The notes beneath the pieces were generated by a model, which did no database searches, was not told the origin of the DNA, and saw only the letters and a list, made by a program, of their open reading frames with translations. DNA of 57,365 nt from Massilimicrobiota sp. An134 (GTDB lineage Bacteria > Bacillota_I > Bacilli_A > Erysipelotrichales > Coprobacillaceae): the NCBI RefSeq assembly GCF_002160815.1, contig NZ_NFLH01000013.1:1-57365 (forward strand). The letters run 5' to 3'. Positions 44,392 through 53,307 of this stretch are shown piece after piece. The position numbers were made by a program, and so were the translations under genes. Each line of letters opens with the position of its first letter. Position 1 is the stretch's first letter.

Positions 44392-44677
44392 TTTTTCTCC
44401 CTTCTCCTGATTTTAATCAAGAATGTCTAAACTTTATCATATTTCAAATTAATTTTCAAATACATCCATCAAATGACTTTATTCATATCATTATTTATCA
44501 ATGCTTCATAGAAAATATTATTAAGAAATATGATTTTCTTGTATAATAAATTTGAAATCAAAATTCAATTTAAACGATATCATCAATAAATTCTGTTATG
44601 TTGAAAAAGATGTAGCAAGATATCGCTATATTTATGAACAGCATTTCAAAAAGAAAGTCAGGAGGGTTTAAGTAAAT

Positions 44678-45238
44678 ATGAAATTGACACCTATAAGTCG
44701 TTACATGGCATTACTGTTACGTCATCATCCTGAACAGGCAGGGATAACCTTAGATGAACATGGCTGGGCACATGTAGATGAATTAATCAAAGGTATTCAA
44801 AAAAGATATCCACAATTTCAACGAGAGATATTAGAAGAGATTGTTCGCACTGATTCAAAACAAAGATATGCTTTTAATGAAGATCATACTTTGATTCGCG
44901 CTAATCAGGGTCATTCTATACCTGTTGATATTGAATTCAAACATGCAGTGCCACCTGATATTTTATATCATGGAACAGCTAAAAAGTATGTATCTTCTAT
45001 TCAACAGCAAGGTTTGATTTCTAAATCACGACTTTATGTTCATTTATCGACTGATGTTGAAACAGCTATAAAAGTAGGAAAAAGACATGGAGAACCTGTT
45101 ATCTATCAAATTGATGCGAAACAAATGTATCAGGATGGCATTATTTTTTATCTTTCAGCTAATTATATCTGGCTCGTGAAAAAGGTTCCGCTTCAATATA
45201 TGAAGCGACTGGATATAGAAAATATAAATCAGACATGA
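44678..45238 (+). CDS. kptA: RNA 2'-phosphotransferase (Tpt1/KptA)
   Basis: A 186-residue KptA/Tpt1 protein: SRYMALLLRHHPE at the start, HGWAHVDEL, then the NAD-binding domain with RANQGHS, YHGT and VHLS. It removes an internal 2'-phosphate from RNA using NAD, giving ADP-ribose cyclic phosphate. In eukaryotes it finishes tRNA splicing; bacteria lack that pathway, so its cellular substrate is unknown. The start follows CAGGAGGG. Its promoter region includes TATAAT at 44543-44548. Confidence 0.93.
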   Translation: MKLTPISRYMALLLRHHPEQAGITLDEHGWAHVDELIKGIQKRYPQFQREILEEIVRTDSKQRYAFNEDHTLIRANQGHSIPVDIEFKHAVPPDILYHGTAKKYVSSIQQQGLISKSRLYVHLSTDVETAIKVGKRHGEPVIYQIDAKQMYQDGIIFYLSANYIWLVKKVPLQYMKRLDIENINQT

Positions 45239-45307
45239 AATGTTTGAGTGTTATGTTCAAAAGGATTACAATAAAGATATAGATAATAATAAAGGAGACA
45301 TGAATTT

Positions 45308-46108
45308 ATGGGAAAATTAGATGGAAAAGTTGCAATCATTACAGGAGCGGCTGCTGGATTGGGTGAAGGTATTGCAGAAGCCTATGTGAAATATGGAGCT
45401 AAAATCTGTATGATTGATTTATCGAAAGATGTTGAACAGACAGCTCAAAAGCTACGTGATCAATATCATGGTGATATCATCACTTATGTAGGTAATGTCG
45501 CTGATAAAAATCAAATGAAAGAAGCAGTTCAAAAGACAGTGGATACATTTGGAGAAGTGAATATTGCCTGCTGTAATGCTGGAGTTTGTCGCTTAGCACC
45601 ATTTGAACAAATGAGTGATGAAATGAGAGATTTTCATATTGATGTCAATATCAAAGGTGTATGGAATACTTGTCAGGCAGTCATTCCTTATATGTTAAAA
45701 CAAGGGAAAGGAAGTATTGTGATTGCTTCTTCCGTGACTGGAGATATTGTGGCTGATGCAGGAGAAGCAGCTTATGCCATGACAAAAGCAGCTCTGGTTG
45801 GTTTAACAAAATGTCTAGCTGTTGAATATGCCAGCCGTCATATTCGTGTGAACTGTTCACAACTTGGTTATGCCAGAACATCAATGGTTGAAAAGATGGC
45901 AGTAGAATCAAATCCAGATGATCCAGAAAGTGCAATTGCTGATATTGCCAAAGGCGTTCCAATGGGAAGACTTGCCAAACCAATAGAAGTTGGAGAATTA
46001 TTTGCATTTTTAGGTAGTGATGAGTCAAGTTATATCACTGGTTCACAGTTTGTTATTGATGGTGGAAGTACATTGCCTGAAACGATGAGTATGGGAACAA
46101 ATGAATAA
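45308..46108 (+). CDS. SDR family oxidoreductase (UcpA-like)
   Basis: A 266-residue classical short-chain dehydrogenase: TGAAAGLGEG cofactor motif, CNAGV, catalytic Ser in IASSVTG, and YAMTK Tyr-Lys. Asp of CMIDLS after the second beta strand suggests NAD preference. It resembles UcpA and sugar-alcohol dehydrogenases. The LSKD start follows AAAGGAG. It stands alone with its own terminator. The substrate is unknown. Confidence 0.88.
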   Translation: MGKLDGKVAIITGAAAGLGEGIAEAYVKYGAKICMIDLSKDVEQTAQKLRDQYHGDIITYVGNVADKNQMKEAVQKTVDTFGEVNIACCNAGVCRLAPFEQMSDEMRDFHIDVNIKGVWNTCQAVIPYMLKQGKGSIVIASSVTGDIVADAGEAAYAMTKAALVGLTKCLAVEYASRHIRVNCSQLGYARTSMVEKMAVESNPDDPESAIADIAKGVPMGRLAKPIEVGELFAFLGSDESSYITGSQFVIDGGSTLPETMSMGTNE

Positions 46109-46420
46109 AATGATAGAGGGAACATGTCCATTCCCTCTTTTTTCATGATCATGAAAGTAGTAGAATATTAAAAAATATGTTAAAATACACCATATAATCA
46201 CAAGTCTATATGATGTTATAGACAAGTTATTCAACTTATCAATGTTTAAGTATGATTATAATTCAATAGATTCATGAAAAGTGGTATTATGATTTTTGAT
46301 GGAGATATTCATTAAACTGATTAAATACAGATAGAATCAATGATTAATGAGCTTCTTTTTATGACACTTATTTGAACATGTTTATAAAAGATAATTCCAT
46401 AAATGAAGGGAGATGGTAAT
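46109..46420 (+). other. Terminator plus AT-rich leader before the CobW-family gene
   Basis: A terminator lies at 46115-46143: AGAGGGAA pairs with TTCCCTCT, followed by TTTTTC. The remaining about 275 bp have no ORF of note; they must hold the promoter of the CobW-family gene. A perfect ATATAGACTTG/TATAGACAAG near-repeat at about 46200-46230 may form a weak hairpin (CTATATGATGTTATAG). Confidence 0.5.
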
Positions 46421-47353
46421 TTGACAAAGGTAGATTTAATTACTGGTTTTTTAGGTTCAGGAAAGACTACATTTATTAAACATTATGCCAGTTATCTGGT
46501 GAAGCAGGGATACAAAGTGGGTATCATTGAAAATGATTTTGGCGCTGTCAATGTGGATATGATGCTTTTACAGGAATCATTAGGTACACAATGTGATTTA
46601 GAAATGATTGCGGGTGGTTGTGATCGCCAAACGCATCAAAGACGTTTCAAGACCAAACTCATTTCAATGGGCATGTTAAAATATGATTATCTTTTGGTTG
46701 AACCATCTGGTATATATGATGTTGATGAATTCTTTGATGTCTTACATGAAGAGCCATTAGAAAACTGGTATGAAATAGGAAATGTTTTTGCTGTTGTCAA
46801 TGCTCAAATTGAACAGCATTTATCAAAGACTTCACGTTTTTTATTAGCTTCTCAAGTTGCTCATGCAGGATGTATTTTATTGAGTCATTATCAGGAAGCC
46901 AGTTTGGAAGAAGTGAAGCAGACAATTCATTTCATTCAACAATCTCTTTATGATGTACAATGTCAAAGAGTGCTTCAAGAAACGGATTTTGATACACATT
47001 GGATGCAATGGACGGACGAAGATTTCCAAAGTTTTATGAATAAAAGTTATGTGTTGAGTGATTATATGAAACATGAGATTGATTATCAAAAAGCATATAC
47101 ATCATTATATTTTATGAATAATCGTTTGAATCAGACAGAATTCAAGAAAGCTATTGATTCTATTTTTCATGATTTGTCATGTGGACATGTTTTTCGTATC
47201 AAAGGATTCATATCTGAAAATCAACAATGGATGGAATTGAATGCCACTCAAGATCATATCTCTTTACAACCTATATCTGATGGACAGGATATTGTGATTG
47301 TCATTGGAGAAGATTTGAATCAGGAACATATTGAAACTTATTTAAAGCCATAA
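46421..47353 (+). CDS. CobW/COG0523-family GTPase lacking the CxCC motif
   Basis: A 310-residue G3E GTPase: Walker A GFLGSGKTT directly after the start, ENDFG, and VEPSG (Walker B region). The metal-binding GCxCC motif of COG0523 metallochaperones is replaced by GGCDRQ, with a single Cys. Its metal role is therefore doubtful. TTG 46421 is chosen because AAGGGAG at 46406-46412 is 8 nt upstream and the product then begins MTKVDLITGFLG as is usual; ATG 46403 would leave six extra residues. A bidirectional terminator follows. Confidence 0.85.
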   Translation: MTKVDLITGFLGSGKTTFIKHYASYLVKQGYKVGIIENDFGAVNVDMMLLQESLGTQCDLEMIAGGCDRQTHQRRFKTKLISMGMLKYDYLLVEPSGIYDVDEFFDVLHEEPLENWYEIGNVFAVVNAQIEQHLSKTSRFLLASQVAHAGCILLSHYQEASLEEVKQTIHFIQQSLYDVQCQRVLQETDFDTHWMQWTDEDFQSFMNKSYVLSDYMKHEIDYQKAYTSLYFMNNRLNQTEFKKAIDSIFHDLSCGHVFRIKGFISENQQWMELNATQDHISLQPISDGQDIVIVIGEDLNQEHIETYLKP

Positions 47354-47382
47354 AAAAACATCGTTACGACGATGTTTTTTTT
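47353..47382. terminator. Bidirectional terminator between the CobW-family gene and birA
   Basis: AAAAAACATCGT pairs with ACGATGTTTTTT around a 4-nt loop; the A/T runs at both ends serve both strands. Confidence 0.85.
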
Positions 47383-48320
47383 CGTATAGAAACTTCTCCA
47401 GAACAAAGCTGACTGATGCCTTTTTCAGTTTGAATCTTTAATGATGCATCATCATGAATATCTAAAACATAAGCTGTATAGGTCTGATTATTTTCATAGA
47501 CGGTAATATTTTGATGTAAAATATAAGAATGCTGACGATAAAAATCAAGAAATGAAGATGTCTGTAAGTTTTGATAATCTTGATAGAAAATATGAAAAAA
47601 ATCTATAATGAGCTGTTCACGAGAAACTTTTGTTGTACAAAAGTCTTCAATACAGCCTGCAATATTTTGCAGTTCATCAGGCATTGTATAAGAATGAACA
47701 TTGATACCAATACCGACAATCATATTTTCAATACGAGCTGTATTCATTTCAAGACTCGCTTCACATAAAATTCCTGCAACCTTTACATCCTGAATCATAA
47801 TATCATTAACCCATTTGATTTGAGGGTAAACAGGATAATTTTTTTCAATCGTTTTGACTAGCGATACAGCTAGGCATGCAGTGATTTTTAAAGAATCATA
47901 AATGGTTAGATCTGGTTTTAAGACAAAAGATAAATAAATCCCTTTTTGTTGAGGGGAATGAAAGCTTTTTCCATTTCTTCCTTTTCCTTTTGTCTGTGAT
48001 TGGGCAATGACAATATCTCCCTGTTGATGAGGTGATCTTTTTAGATAATCATTGGTTGAATCAATATCATCAAAATACTCAATGTTCTTAAAAAAATCAG
48101 GAATCTGTGCTTTGATATGATCAATCAAGATCACATCATTATCGTCAGTTAAACAATATCCTTTTTTTGTCGATGATAAAATATGATATCCTTTCTCTTT
48201 TAATTTTTTTATACATGTTGATATTGTCATACGTGACACATTTAAACTTTCACAAATATCTTGTCCAGAAATATATTCATTTTGGTGTTGTTTTAATATT
48301 TTTAAGATTTCTTTTTCCAT
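47364..48320 (-). CDS. birA: Biotin-protein ligase / biotin operon repressor BirA
   Basis: A 318-residue bifunctional BirA. The N-terminal winged helix covers residues 1-60 (SGQDICESLNVSRMTIS). The ligase domain contains the biotinyl-AMP loop GKGRNGKSF (consensus GRxGRxW-like), KWVNDI and GILCE, and a C-terminal SH3-like domain. It joins biotin to carboxyl carrier proteins and, with the helix domain present, should also repress biotin genes. It is divergent from the DMP19-like gene. Confidence 0.95.
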   Translation of the reverse strand: MEKEILKILKQHQNEYISGQDICESLNVSRMTISTCIKKLKEKGYHILSSTKKGYCLTDDNDVILIDHIKAQIPDFFKNIEYFDDIDSTNDYLKRSPHQQGDIVIAQSQTKGKGRNGKSFHSPQQKGIYLSFVLKPDLTIYDSLKITACLAVSLVKTIEKNYPVYPQIKWVNDIMIQDVKVAGILCEASLEMNTARIENMIVGIGINVHSYTMPDELQNIAGCIEDFCTTKVSREQLIIDFFHIFYQDYQNLQTSSFLDFYRQHSYILHQNITVYENNQTYTAYVLDIHDDASLKIQTEKGISQLCSGEVSIRKKTSS

Positions 48321-48413
48321 GCATTTATTATAGCTTATGTTTATAGGAAAGATAAAGGGATATTATATACTTTTTCACTCAAAAAGTATAAAATAGAGAT
48401 AGGAGGTGTGAAT

Positions 48414-48914
48414 ATGCCAACAGTAGAAGATGTATTAGATGATTTGACTTTACAGGCCAGTGAGATTGTATCTAGAGAAGATGATAGTCAAATTGTCATA
48501 GATTTATATAATGTGATTTCTCAAAAGTGTGAAAACGGGGATTTATTAAATGAATTGAATGGAATCGAAAGAGTTTTCTATCTCTGTCAGACTTTTGTTT
48601 TGATGATGGGTAGTGGTGGTATAGAAACCTATTACAAAGAGCCATCAGGAAATTATGCTAATGAAACAGTGGAAGCATTACTAGAAATGAATGCTAAACG
48701 TACTGCTTTGATTTTGGATAGAGGCAATGGTATTTTTCATGAAGGGATTGTCCCAGAAAATCAGCAATTAAGAATGGAAGAATTGAAAAACTTGGATTAT
48801 AGTGAAATTTCATGGTTGTTTGATTTATTGGATCAGGAGTTTTTGCAGTTAAAAGAAGATTTAGAAATGTTAAGTCTGAATTATGTTTTGAATCATAAAG
48901 AAGCTTTTATGTAA
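48414..48914 (+). CDS. DMP19-like (DUF4375) protein
   Basis: A 166-residue acidic protein. It shows the DUF4375/DMP19 pattern: LNGIERVFYLCQTFVLMM, GSGGIETYYKE, then NETVEALLEMNA. DMP19 of Neisseria is a DNA mimic; whether this one mimics DNA is unknown. The ATG at 48414 follows AGGAGG by 7 nt; GTG 48408 is inside the spacer. It is followed by the acyl carrier protein gene after 58 bp. Confidence 0.78.
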   Translation: MPTVEDVLDDLTLQASEIVSREDDSQIVIDLYNVISQKCENGDLLNELNGIERVFYLCQTFVLMMGSGGIETYYKEPSGNYANETVEALLEMNAKRTALILDRGNGIFHEGIVPENQQLRMEELKNLDYSEISWLFDLLDQEFLQLKEDLEMLSLNYVLNHKEAFM

Positions 48915-48972
48915 GAAAAGAGATTGTGTTTTCTAAAAGATATGATTATAATGAAAATGAGGTGAATAAGGA

Positions 48973-49194
48973 ATGAATTATTTTGATAAAATAAAAGAGA
49001 GATTATCATCTAAATTAAAAGGTCAGGAATTAACAAAAGAATCTTCTTTTAAAGATTTAGGTATTGATTCATTGGATTTGGTTGATTTAGTCTTTGAATT
49101 AGAAGAAGAAATTGGTGTTGAGTTTCAAGATGATGAACTGTTGAAAATTACAACAGTACAAGATTTATTAGATTTAATTGATACAAAGAAATAG
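48973..49194 (+). CDS. acpP: Acyl carrier protein
   Basis: A 73-residue acyl carrier protein with the 4'-phosphopantetheine attachment serine in LGIDSLDLVDLVF, and the acidic helix II ELEEEIGVEF. It carries acyl chains for fatty-acid synthesis. No other fab gene lies nearby. The start follows AAGGA; a terminator overlaps the 3' end. Confidence 0.93.
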   Translation: MNYFDKIKERLSSKLKGQELTKESSFKDLGIDSLDLVDLVFELEEEIGVEFQDDELLKITTVQDLLDLIDTKK

Positions 49195-49216
49195 GGGAAA
49201 CTCTATTTCTTTTTTG
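49185..49216 (+). terminator. Terminator of the acyl carrier protein gene
   Basis: AGAAATAG (49187-49194) pairs with CTATTTCT (49203-49210), loop GGGAAACT, followed by TTTTTT. The left arm is the stop codon region. Confidence 0.8.
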
Positions 49217-49230
49217 TTAGGAGGAAAGTT

Positions 49231-50157
49231 ATGATTTATCAGGTTGATCATCAAAAAGAAATTGTTAATATTCATGATATTCAAGAGGAACATCGTTATA
49301 TTGCAATGATGGATTTAGAAGAACTCAAGTCCTGTTATCAGGAGTTTGGCATTGATGAAGCTGCTATTCAACGTTTAGAAGATCCTTCATTATTTCATCA
49401 AAATATGATTATTCCAGCATATCATTATTATTTTGGTTTGGTTCATTTGATTAATGCAAGAGATATTTTTGTAAAGAAAGATTCATTAGCGTTATTTATC
49501 TTTAAAAATATATTTTTGGTTGTTGTGATTGATGATGAAGATCATCACATCAATCAGGTTTTTCAATCATCCAGTGATTATGTTTTACAAAAAGAAGCTT
49601 CTATTACAAGACTTGTTTATTATTTTTTAAGTGACCTTCTCGCTGCTGATTATCAGTATCTTGAAGAACTTCAAAATGAAATTGAGGAACTAGAAACACA
49701 AGAAGAAGATTCCATGCATTTTACAAATCAGTTAAGACAGTTAAATAAAGAATTGCTGTTATTACAAAATTATTATGAAAACTTCATGACGATAGGTGAA
49801 GATTTAGAAATGAATCATCATCATATTTTTGAAGATGATGATTCAAGATATTTTGAAATCTTTACACGTCGTATTGAGCGTTTATCAAAAAATGTAGAAA
49901 TGTTAAGAGAAATCCTGAATCAGGCTCATAGTGCTCATCAGTCTAGAGAAGACTATAAACTGAATAAAACAATGCAGTTTTTTACTGTTGTCACAACGAT
50001 CTTTATGCCATTGACTTTAATTGCAGGATGGTATGGGATGAATTTTGAAAATATGCCTGAATTAAAAAGTATATACGGTTATCCAGCTGTGATTGTATTA
50101 AGCTGTATTGTTGTGATTGGATTGATTGTTTTATTTAAGAAAAAGAAATTTTTATAA
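49231..50157 (+). CDS. corA: CorA-family magnesium/divalent cation transporter
   Basis: A 308-residue CorA protein: a long cytoplasmic helical domain, then two C-terminal membrane helices (about 255-275 and 285-303). The selectivity motif YGMNFENMPEL sits between them. It forms a pentameric Mg2+/Co2+ channel. The start follows TAGGAGG. It converges on the regulator gene with a 6-nt overlap of their 3' ends. Confidence 0.92.
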   Translation: MIYQVDHQKEIVNIHDIQEEHRYIAMMDLEELKSCYQEFGIDEAAIQRLEDPSLFHQNMIIPAYHYYFGLVHLINARDIFVKKDSLALFIFKNIFLVVVIDDEDHHINQVFQSSSDYVLQKEASITRLVYYFLSDLLAADYQYLEELQNEIEELETQEEDSMHFTNQLRQLNKELLLLQNYYENFMTIGEDLEMNHHHIFEDDDSRYFEIFTRRIERLSKNVEMLREILNQAHSAHQSREDYKLNKTMQFFTVVTTIFMPLTLIAGWYGMNFENMPELKSIYGYPAVIVLSCIVVIGLIVLFKKKKFL

Positions 50158-51489
50158 CATGTCTAAAAAAACTTGATAAAAGATTTGTAAAGCTTCTTTT
50201 AAATCATGACTATCAATTCTTACCAGGCTTAAACGAATCGAAGGATGAAAATGGGAAGGATCATAAAAACATCTTTCATTACGGGCAATTTTAATATGTT
50301 TTTGTTGGAGTCTGGTTTGGAATAAATCAAGATTAATATCAACAAGGCATTGAATGGTTAAATAGTAACCAGAATAGCTGGAAATCACTTGAATCAGTTG
50401 TGAATCCCAGTTTTGAGTGACTTTTTTGATAATCTGATAATCTTTTTTTAAATGATTTTGTAGTTGCTGAGTTTGTTTTTTATAAAGTGAGCTTTTAATG
50501 TAGGATTCTAAAGTGGCTTGAGAAATTAATGATGGTAATTGATAAGAATAATAGTAGGATTGATGACTCAATTTTTCAAATGTGTTTTTAAAGTCTTTAT
50601 GAATAATCGCAGCACCAATACGTAAATAAGGAATTGTTTTTGAAAAGCTTGTTAGATAAATACAGTTTTGTCCTTCCATATAATAATAGAGTGGTAAATA
50701 ATGTGATGTTGATGAACAATGCCCAAAGTAATCATCTTCAATAATATAGACGTTATACTTTAAAGCCAGTTGCGCGATTTTTTGGCGCATAGAGGTAGAA
50801 TAAGTTGTTCCTAAAGGGTTGTGATTACGTGGAATGGTATAAAAGAATTTAATGTCATAATGTTGAAAGAGATATTGTAATTGAGTTAAATCAATACCAT
50901 TTTCATCACGGGTAATTGTCAAAACAGGCAATGATTGAGATTTTAAAAATTGAACATAATAACTATATGTTGGCTCTTCAATCAGAATATATGTATGCTG
51001 ATTAGGAAAATCAATAGCCGATAAAAAAGATAACATTTGTGTGACACCTTGAATCAGATAGATAGAGCTTTCTTGAGTATAAATGCCCATGTCAAAAAAG
51101 AAGTCGGCTAAAGTCTGGCGTAAAGATTGAACACCTTGTAAAGACAGGTTCAATGAAGATTCTCTATATTCTTCAATAGCTAATGATAAGCAATGTTTGG
51201 CATATTCTAAAGATGTTGCTTTGATTGCAGGATTCCCTGTTTCTAGTGAAAATTCTTTTGTATTGGATATTGGTAAGATAGGGGAACCAAGTACATAATA
51301 GCCACTTTGTGCTTTGGCATAAATCAAATGTTGATGAATCAATAATTGATAAGCCTTGATCACTGTTTCCTTACTACATCCTTGTTTTTTAGCCATAGTT
51401 CCAATCGAAGGCAGACGTTCTCCCTGTTTATAAACCTGTTGCATAATATCTTGTTCTAATGATTGAGCTAGACGTTCATATTTGGTCAT
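50152..51489 (-). CDS. GntR/MocR-type regulator with aminotransferase domain
   Basis: A 445-residue protein. A GntR winged helix (KYERLAQSLEQDI, GERLPSIGTMAKKQGCSKETV) covers residues 1-75, followed by a fold-type I aminotransferase domain; the PLP lysine is in LTSFSKTIPYLRIG. MocR proteins are usually PLP-dependent transcription regulators such as PdxR or GabR, often acting on a divergent gene. The divergent neighbour is the GH4 gene 127 bp away. The ATG at 51489 has AAGGAG 9 nt upstream; TTG 51498 abuts that site. A partial palindrome CTATACCGGTATAG lies at 51530-51543 between the two genes. Confidence 0.88.
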   Translation of the reverse strand: MTKYERLAQSLEQDIMQQVYKQGERLPSIGTMAKKQGCSKETVIKAYQLLIHQHLIYAKAQSGYYVLGSPILPISNTKEFSLETGNPAIKATSLEYAKHCLSLAIEEYRESSLNLSLQGVQSLRQTLADFFFDMGIYTQESSIYLIQGVTQMLSFLSAIDFPNQHTYILIEEPTYSYYVQFLKSQSLPVLTITRDENGIDLTQLQYLFQHYDIKFFYTIPRNHNPLGTTYSTSMRQKIAQLALKYNVYIIEDDYFGHCSSTSHYLPLYYYMEGQNCIYLTSFSKTIPYLRIGAAIIHKDFKNTFEKLSHQSYYYSYQLPSLISQATLESYIKSSLYKKQTQQLQNHLKKDYQIIKKVTQNWDSQLIQVISSYSGYYLTIQCLVDINLDLFQTRLQQKHIKIARNERCFYDPSHFHPSIRLSLVRIDSHDLKEALQIFYQVFLDML

Positions 51490-51529
51490 ATTGATCAACT
51501 CCTTAAAGATAGTATATCACATTCTAAAC

Positions 51530-51543
51530 TATACCGGTATAGT
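51530..51543. promoter_or_regulatory. Palindrome between the MocR-type regulator and the GH4 gene
   Basis: CTATACCGGTATAG is a perfect 14-bp inverted repeat in the divergent region, with the sequence expected of a GntR/MocR-type operator or a promoter -10 region. It sits about 40 bp upstream of the regulator's start codon. Confidence 0.5.
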
Positions 51544-51616
51544 TAACGATTCATTGTATTGCTTTTTTAAATAATTATTTTATAATGAAATCATCAAGAA
51601 GAAAGAGGTGCTCAAA

Positions 51617-52945
51617 ATGAATAAAGATGGTGTTAAAATTGTAACAATTGGTGGAGGAAGCAGTTATACTCCAGAATTAGTAGAAGGATTTATTAAAAGA
51701 TATGATCATTTACCAGTTAGAGAATTATGGTTAGTAGATATTGAAGCAGGACGTGAAAAATTAGAAACAGTAGGCGCGTTGGCAAAGCGTATGGTTAAAA
51801 AAGCAGGCTTACCAATGAAAGTCATTTTAAGTTATGATCGTCGTGAAGCTTTAAAAGATGCAGACTTTGTCACAACACAAATGCGTATTGGACGTTTACC
51901 AGCGCGTGTGTTAGATGAAAGAATTCCATTAAGCCATGGTTTAATTGGACAAGAAACAAATGGAGCTGGAGGAATGTTCAAAGCTTTCCGTACAATTCCT
52001 GTGATTTTAGATATTGTTAAAGATATTGAAGAGTTATGTCCAAATGCATGGTTAATCAACTTTACAAATCCAGCTGGAATGGTGACTGAAGCTATTTTGC
52101 GCTATACAAACTTTAAAAAAGCCATTGGACTTTGTAATGTTCCAGTGAATATGGTTGCTGGTTTTGCAAAAATGTTAAATGTTGATGAAAGTCAAGTGAC
52201 CATGGAAGTTCAAGGGGTTAACCACTTTATTTTTGCAACTGATGTTTTTGTTGATGGGGTTTTACGTTTTGATGAATTATTGCATAAATATGCATATTTG
52301 AAACCTGAAGATACAATTCAAATGAAAAACTTCGTATCTTTACCATACTCTCCATCATTTATCAAAGGATTAAAAGCCATTCCTTGTCCATATCATAATT
52401 ACTATTTCTATACAAAAGAACAATTAGAAGAAGAATTAGAACAATTGAAAACAGGAACAGTTCGTGGAGAAGTTGTCAGCAAGACTGAAGAAGAATTATT
52501 TGAATTATATAGTCATGAAGAACTTCAGGAAAAACCAGAACAATTAGCAATGCGTGGAGGTGCTAAATATTCTGATGCAGCATGTAATTTAATTGCTTCT
52601 ATCTATACAAATAAAGGTGATATTCAATATGTAGATGTCAGAAACAATGGCGCTATTGCTGATTTACCAATGGATAGTGCAGTAGAAGTGGCTTGTCGTA
52701 TTACTGCAGATGGTCCACAACCTATCGCAACAGGAGATTTAAGATTACCAATTAGTGGATATGTTCATATGATGAAAACATTTGAACGTTTAGTTATTGA
52801 AGCAGCCATCAAAGGTGATCGTGATTTAGCAGTGACAGCTTTAAATATGAATCCATTATGTCCAAGTGATGAAATTGCTAATATTGTGATTGATGAATTA
52901 TTAGAAGCACATAAAGATTATTTACCACAATTCTTTAATAAATAG
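51617..52945 (+). CDS. Family 4 glycosidase (6-phospho-beta-glucosidase type)
   Basis: A 442-residue GH4 enzyme: NAD-binding IVTIGGGSSYTPELVEGF, NFTNPAG, the metal-binding Cys in LCNVP and His in QGVNHF. GH4 enzymes use NAD+ and Mn2+ to hydrolyse phosphorylated disaccharides by an oxidation-elimination mechanism. The CNVP motif favours 6-phospho-beta-glucosidase over alpha-glucosidase. No PTS genes lie next to it. The start has GAGGTG 6 nt upstream; an in-frame GTG at 51608 is inside that site. Confidence 0.93.
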   Translation: MNKDGVKIVTIGGGSSYTPELVEGFIKRYDHLPVRELWLVDIEAGREKLETVGALAKRMVKKAGLPMKVILSYDRREALKDADFVTTQMRIGRLPARVLDERIPLSHGLIGQETNGAGGMFKAFRTIPVILDIVKDIEELCPNAWLINFTNPAGMVTEAILRYTNFKKAIGLCNVPVNMVAGFAKMLNVDESQVTMEVQGVNHFIFATDVFVDGVLRFDELLHKYAYLKPEDTIQMKNFVSLPYSPSFIKGLKAIPCPYHNYYFYTKEQLEEELEQLKTGTVRGEVVSKTEEELFELYSHEELQEKPEQLAMRGGAKYSDAACNLIASIYTNKGDIQYVDVRNNGAIADLPMDSAVEVACRITADGPQPIATGDLRLPISGYVHMMKTFERLVIEAAIKGDRDLAVTALNMNPLCPSDEIANIVIDELLEAHKDYLPQFFNK

Positions 52946-52969
52946 AGTTAGTTCGCTAACTCTTTTTTG
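52944..52969 (+). terminator. Terminator of the GH4 gene
   Basis: GAGTTAG-TTCG-CTAACTC forms a 7-bp stem with a stable UUCG tetraloop, followed by TTTTTT. Confidence 0.92.
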
Positions 52970-52992
52970 TATAAAGTTTTTTCATTTTAGTA

Positions 52993-53021
52993 TTGAAATC
53001 TTTAAAAAGGTATGTTATTAT
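52993..53021 (+). promoter_or_regulatory. Promoter of the tRNA pair
   Basis: TTGAAA (52993-52998), 17 bp, TATTAT (53016-53021); transcription should start about 10 bp before the tRNA-Ser gene. Confidence 0.7.
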
Positions 53022-53036
53022 AGTTAGGCAACTGAA

Positions 53037-53127
53037 GGAGACATACTCAAGAGGCTGAAGAGGCGCCCCTGCTAAGGGTGTAGGTCGGGAAACTGGCGCG
53101 AGGGTTCAAATCCCTCTGTCTCCGCCA
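53037..53127 (+). tRNA. tRNA-Ser (anticodon GCU)
   Basis: A 91-nt class II tRNA. The acceptor stem is GGAGACA/TGTCTCC with discriminator G and encoded CCA. The anticodon loop reads CTGCTAA (GCU, reading AGC/AGU). It has a long variable arm and the GGTTCAAATCC T arm. Confidence 0.97.
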
Positions 53128-53157
53128 TTTATGTAAACCCTTGGCAGTTGTTATATT

Positions 53158-53234
53158 GGTCTGGTAGTTCAGTTGGTTAGAATGCCGCCCTGTCACGGCG
53201 GAGGTCGCGGGTTCGAGCCCCGTCCAGACCGCCA
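53158..53234 (+). tRNA. tRNA-Asp (anticodon GUC)
   Basis: A 77-nt tRNA with acceptor stem GGTCTGG/CCAGACC, discriminator G and encoded CCA; the anticodon loop CTGTCAC gives GUC for Asp; T arm GGTTCGAGCCC. It is 30 bp behind tRNA-Ser and shares its promoter. Confidence 0.97.
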
Positions 53235-53245
53235 TATAAAATGAT

Positions 53246-53273
53246 AACTATTCCATCAAGGAATAGTTTTTTT
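53246..53273 (+). terminator. Terminator of the tRNA operon
   Basis: AACTATTCC (53246-53254) pairs with GGAATAGTT (53260-53268), followed by TTTTT. Confidence 0.85.
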
Positions 53274-53307
53274 GTTTATAAAAGAAAAAAGTGGCTTTAC
53301 CACTTTA

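Noticed and set aside
44392-44560. Purine riboswitch upstream of the NCS2 permease
   Set aside because: The leader lacks the aptamer core and any antiterminator/terminator pair.
44552-44671. 39-codon frame starting at TTG and ending inside the kptA ribosome-binding site
   Set aside because: TATAAT ends 3 bp before the TTG and there is no Shine-Dalgarno; it reads like protein (VARYRYIYEQHFKKK) but I take it as a remnant or chance.
53047-53235. Minus-strand ORF of 62 codons
   Set aside because: It lies entirely across the two tRNA genes; this is a well-known false ORF produced by tRNA complements.
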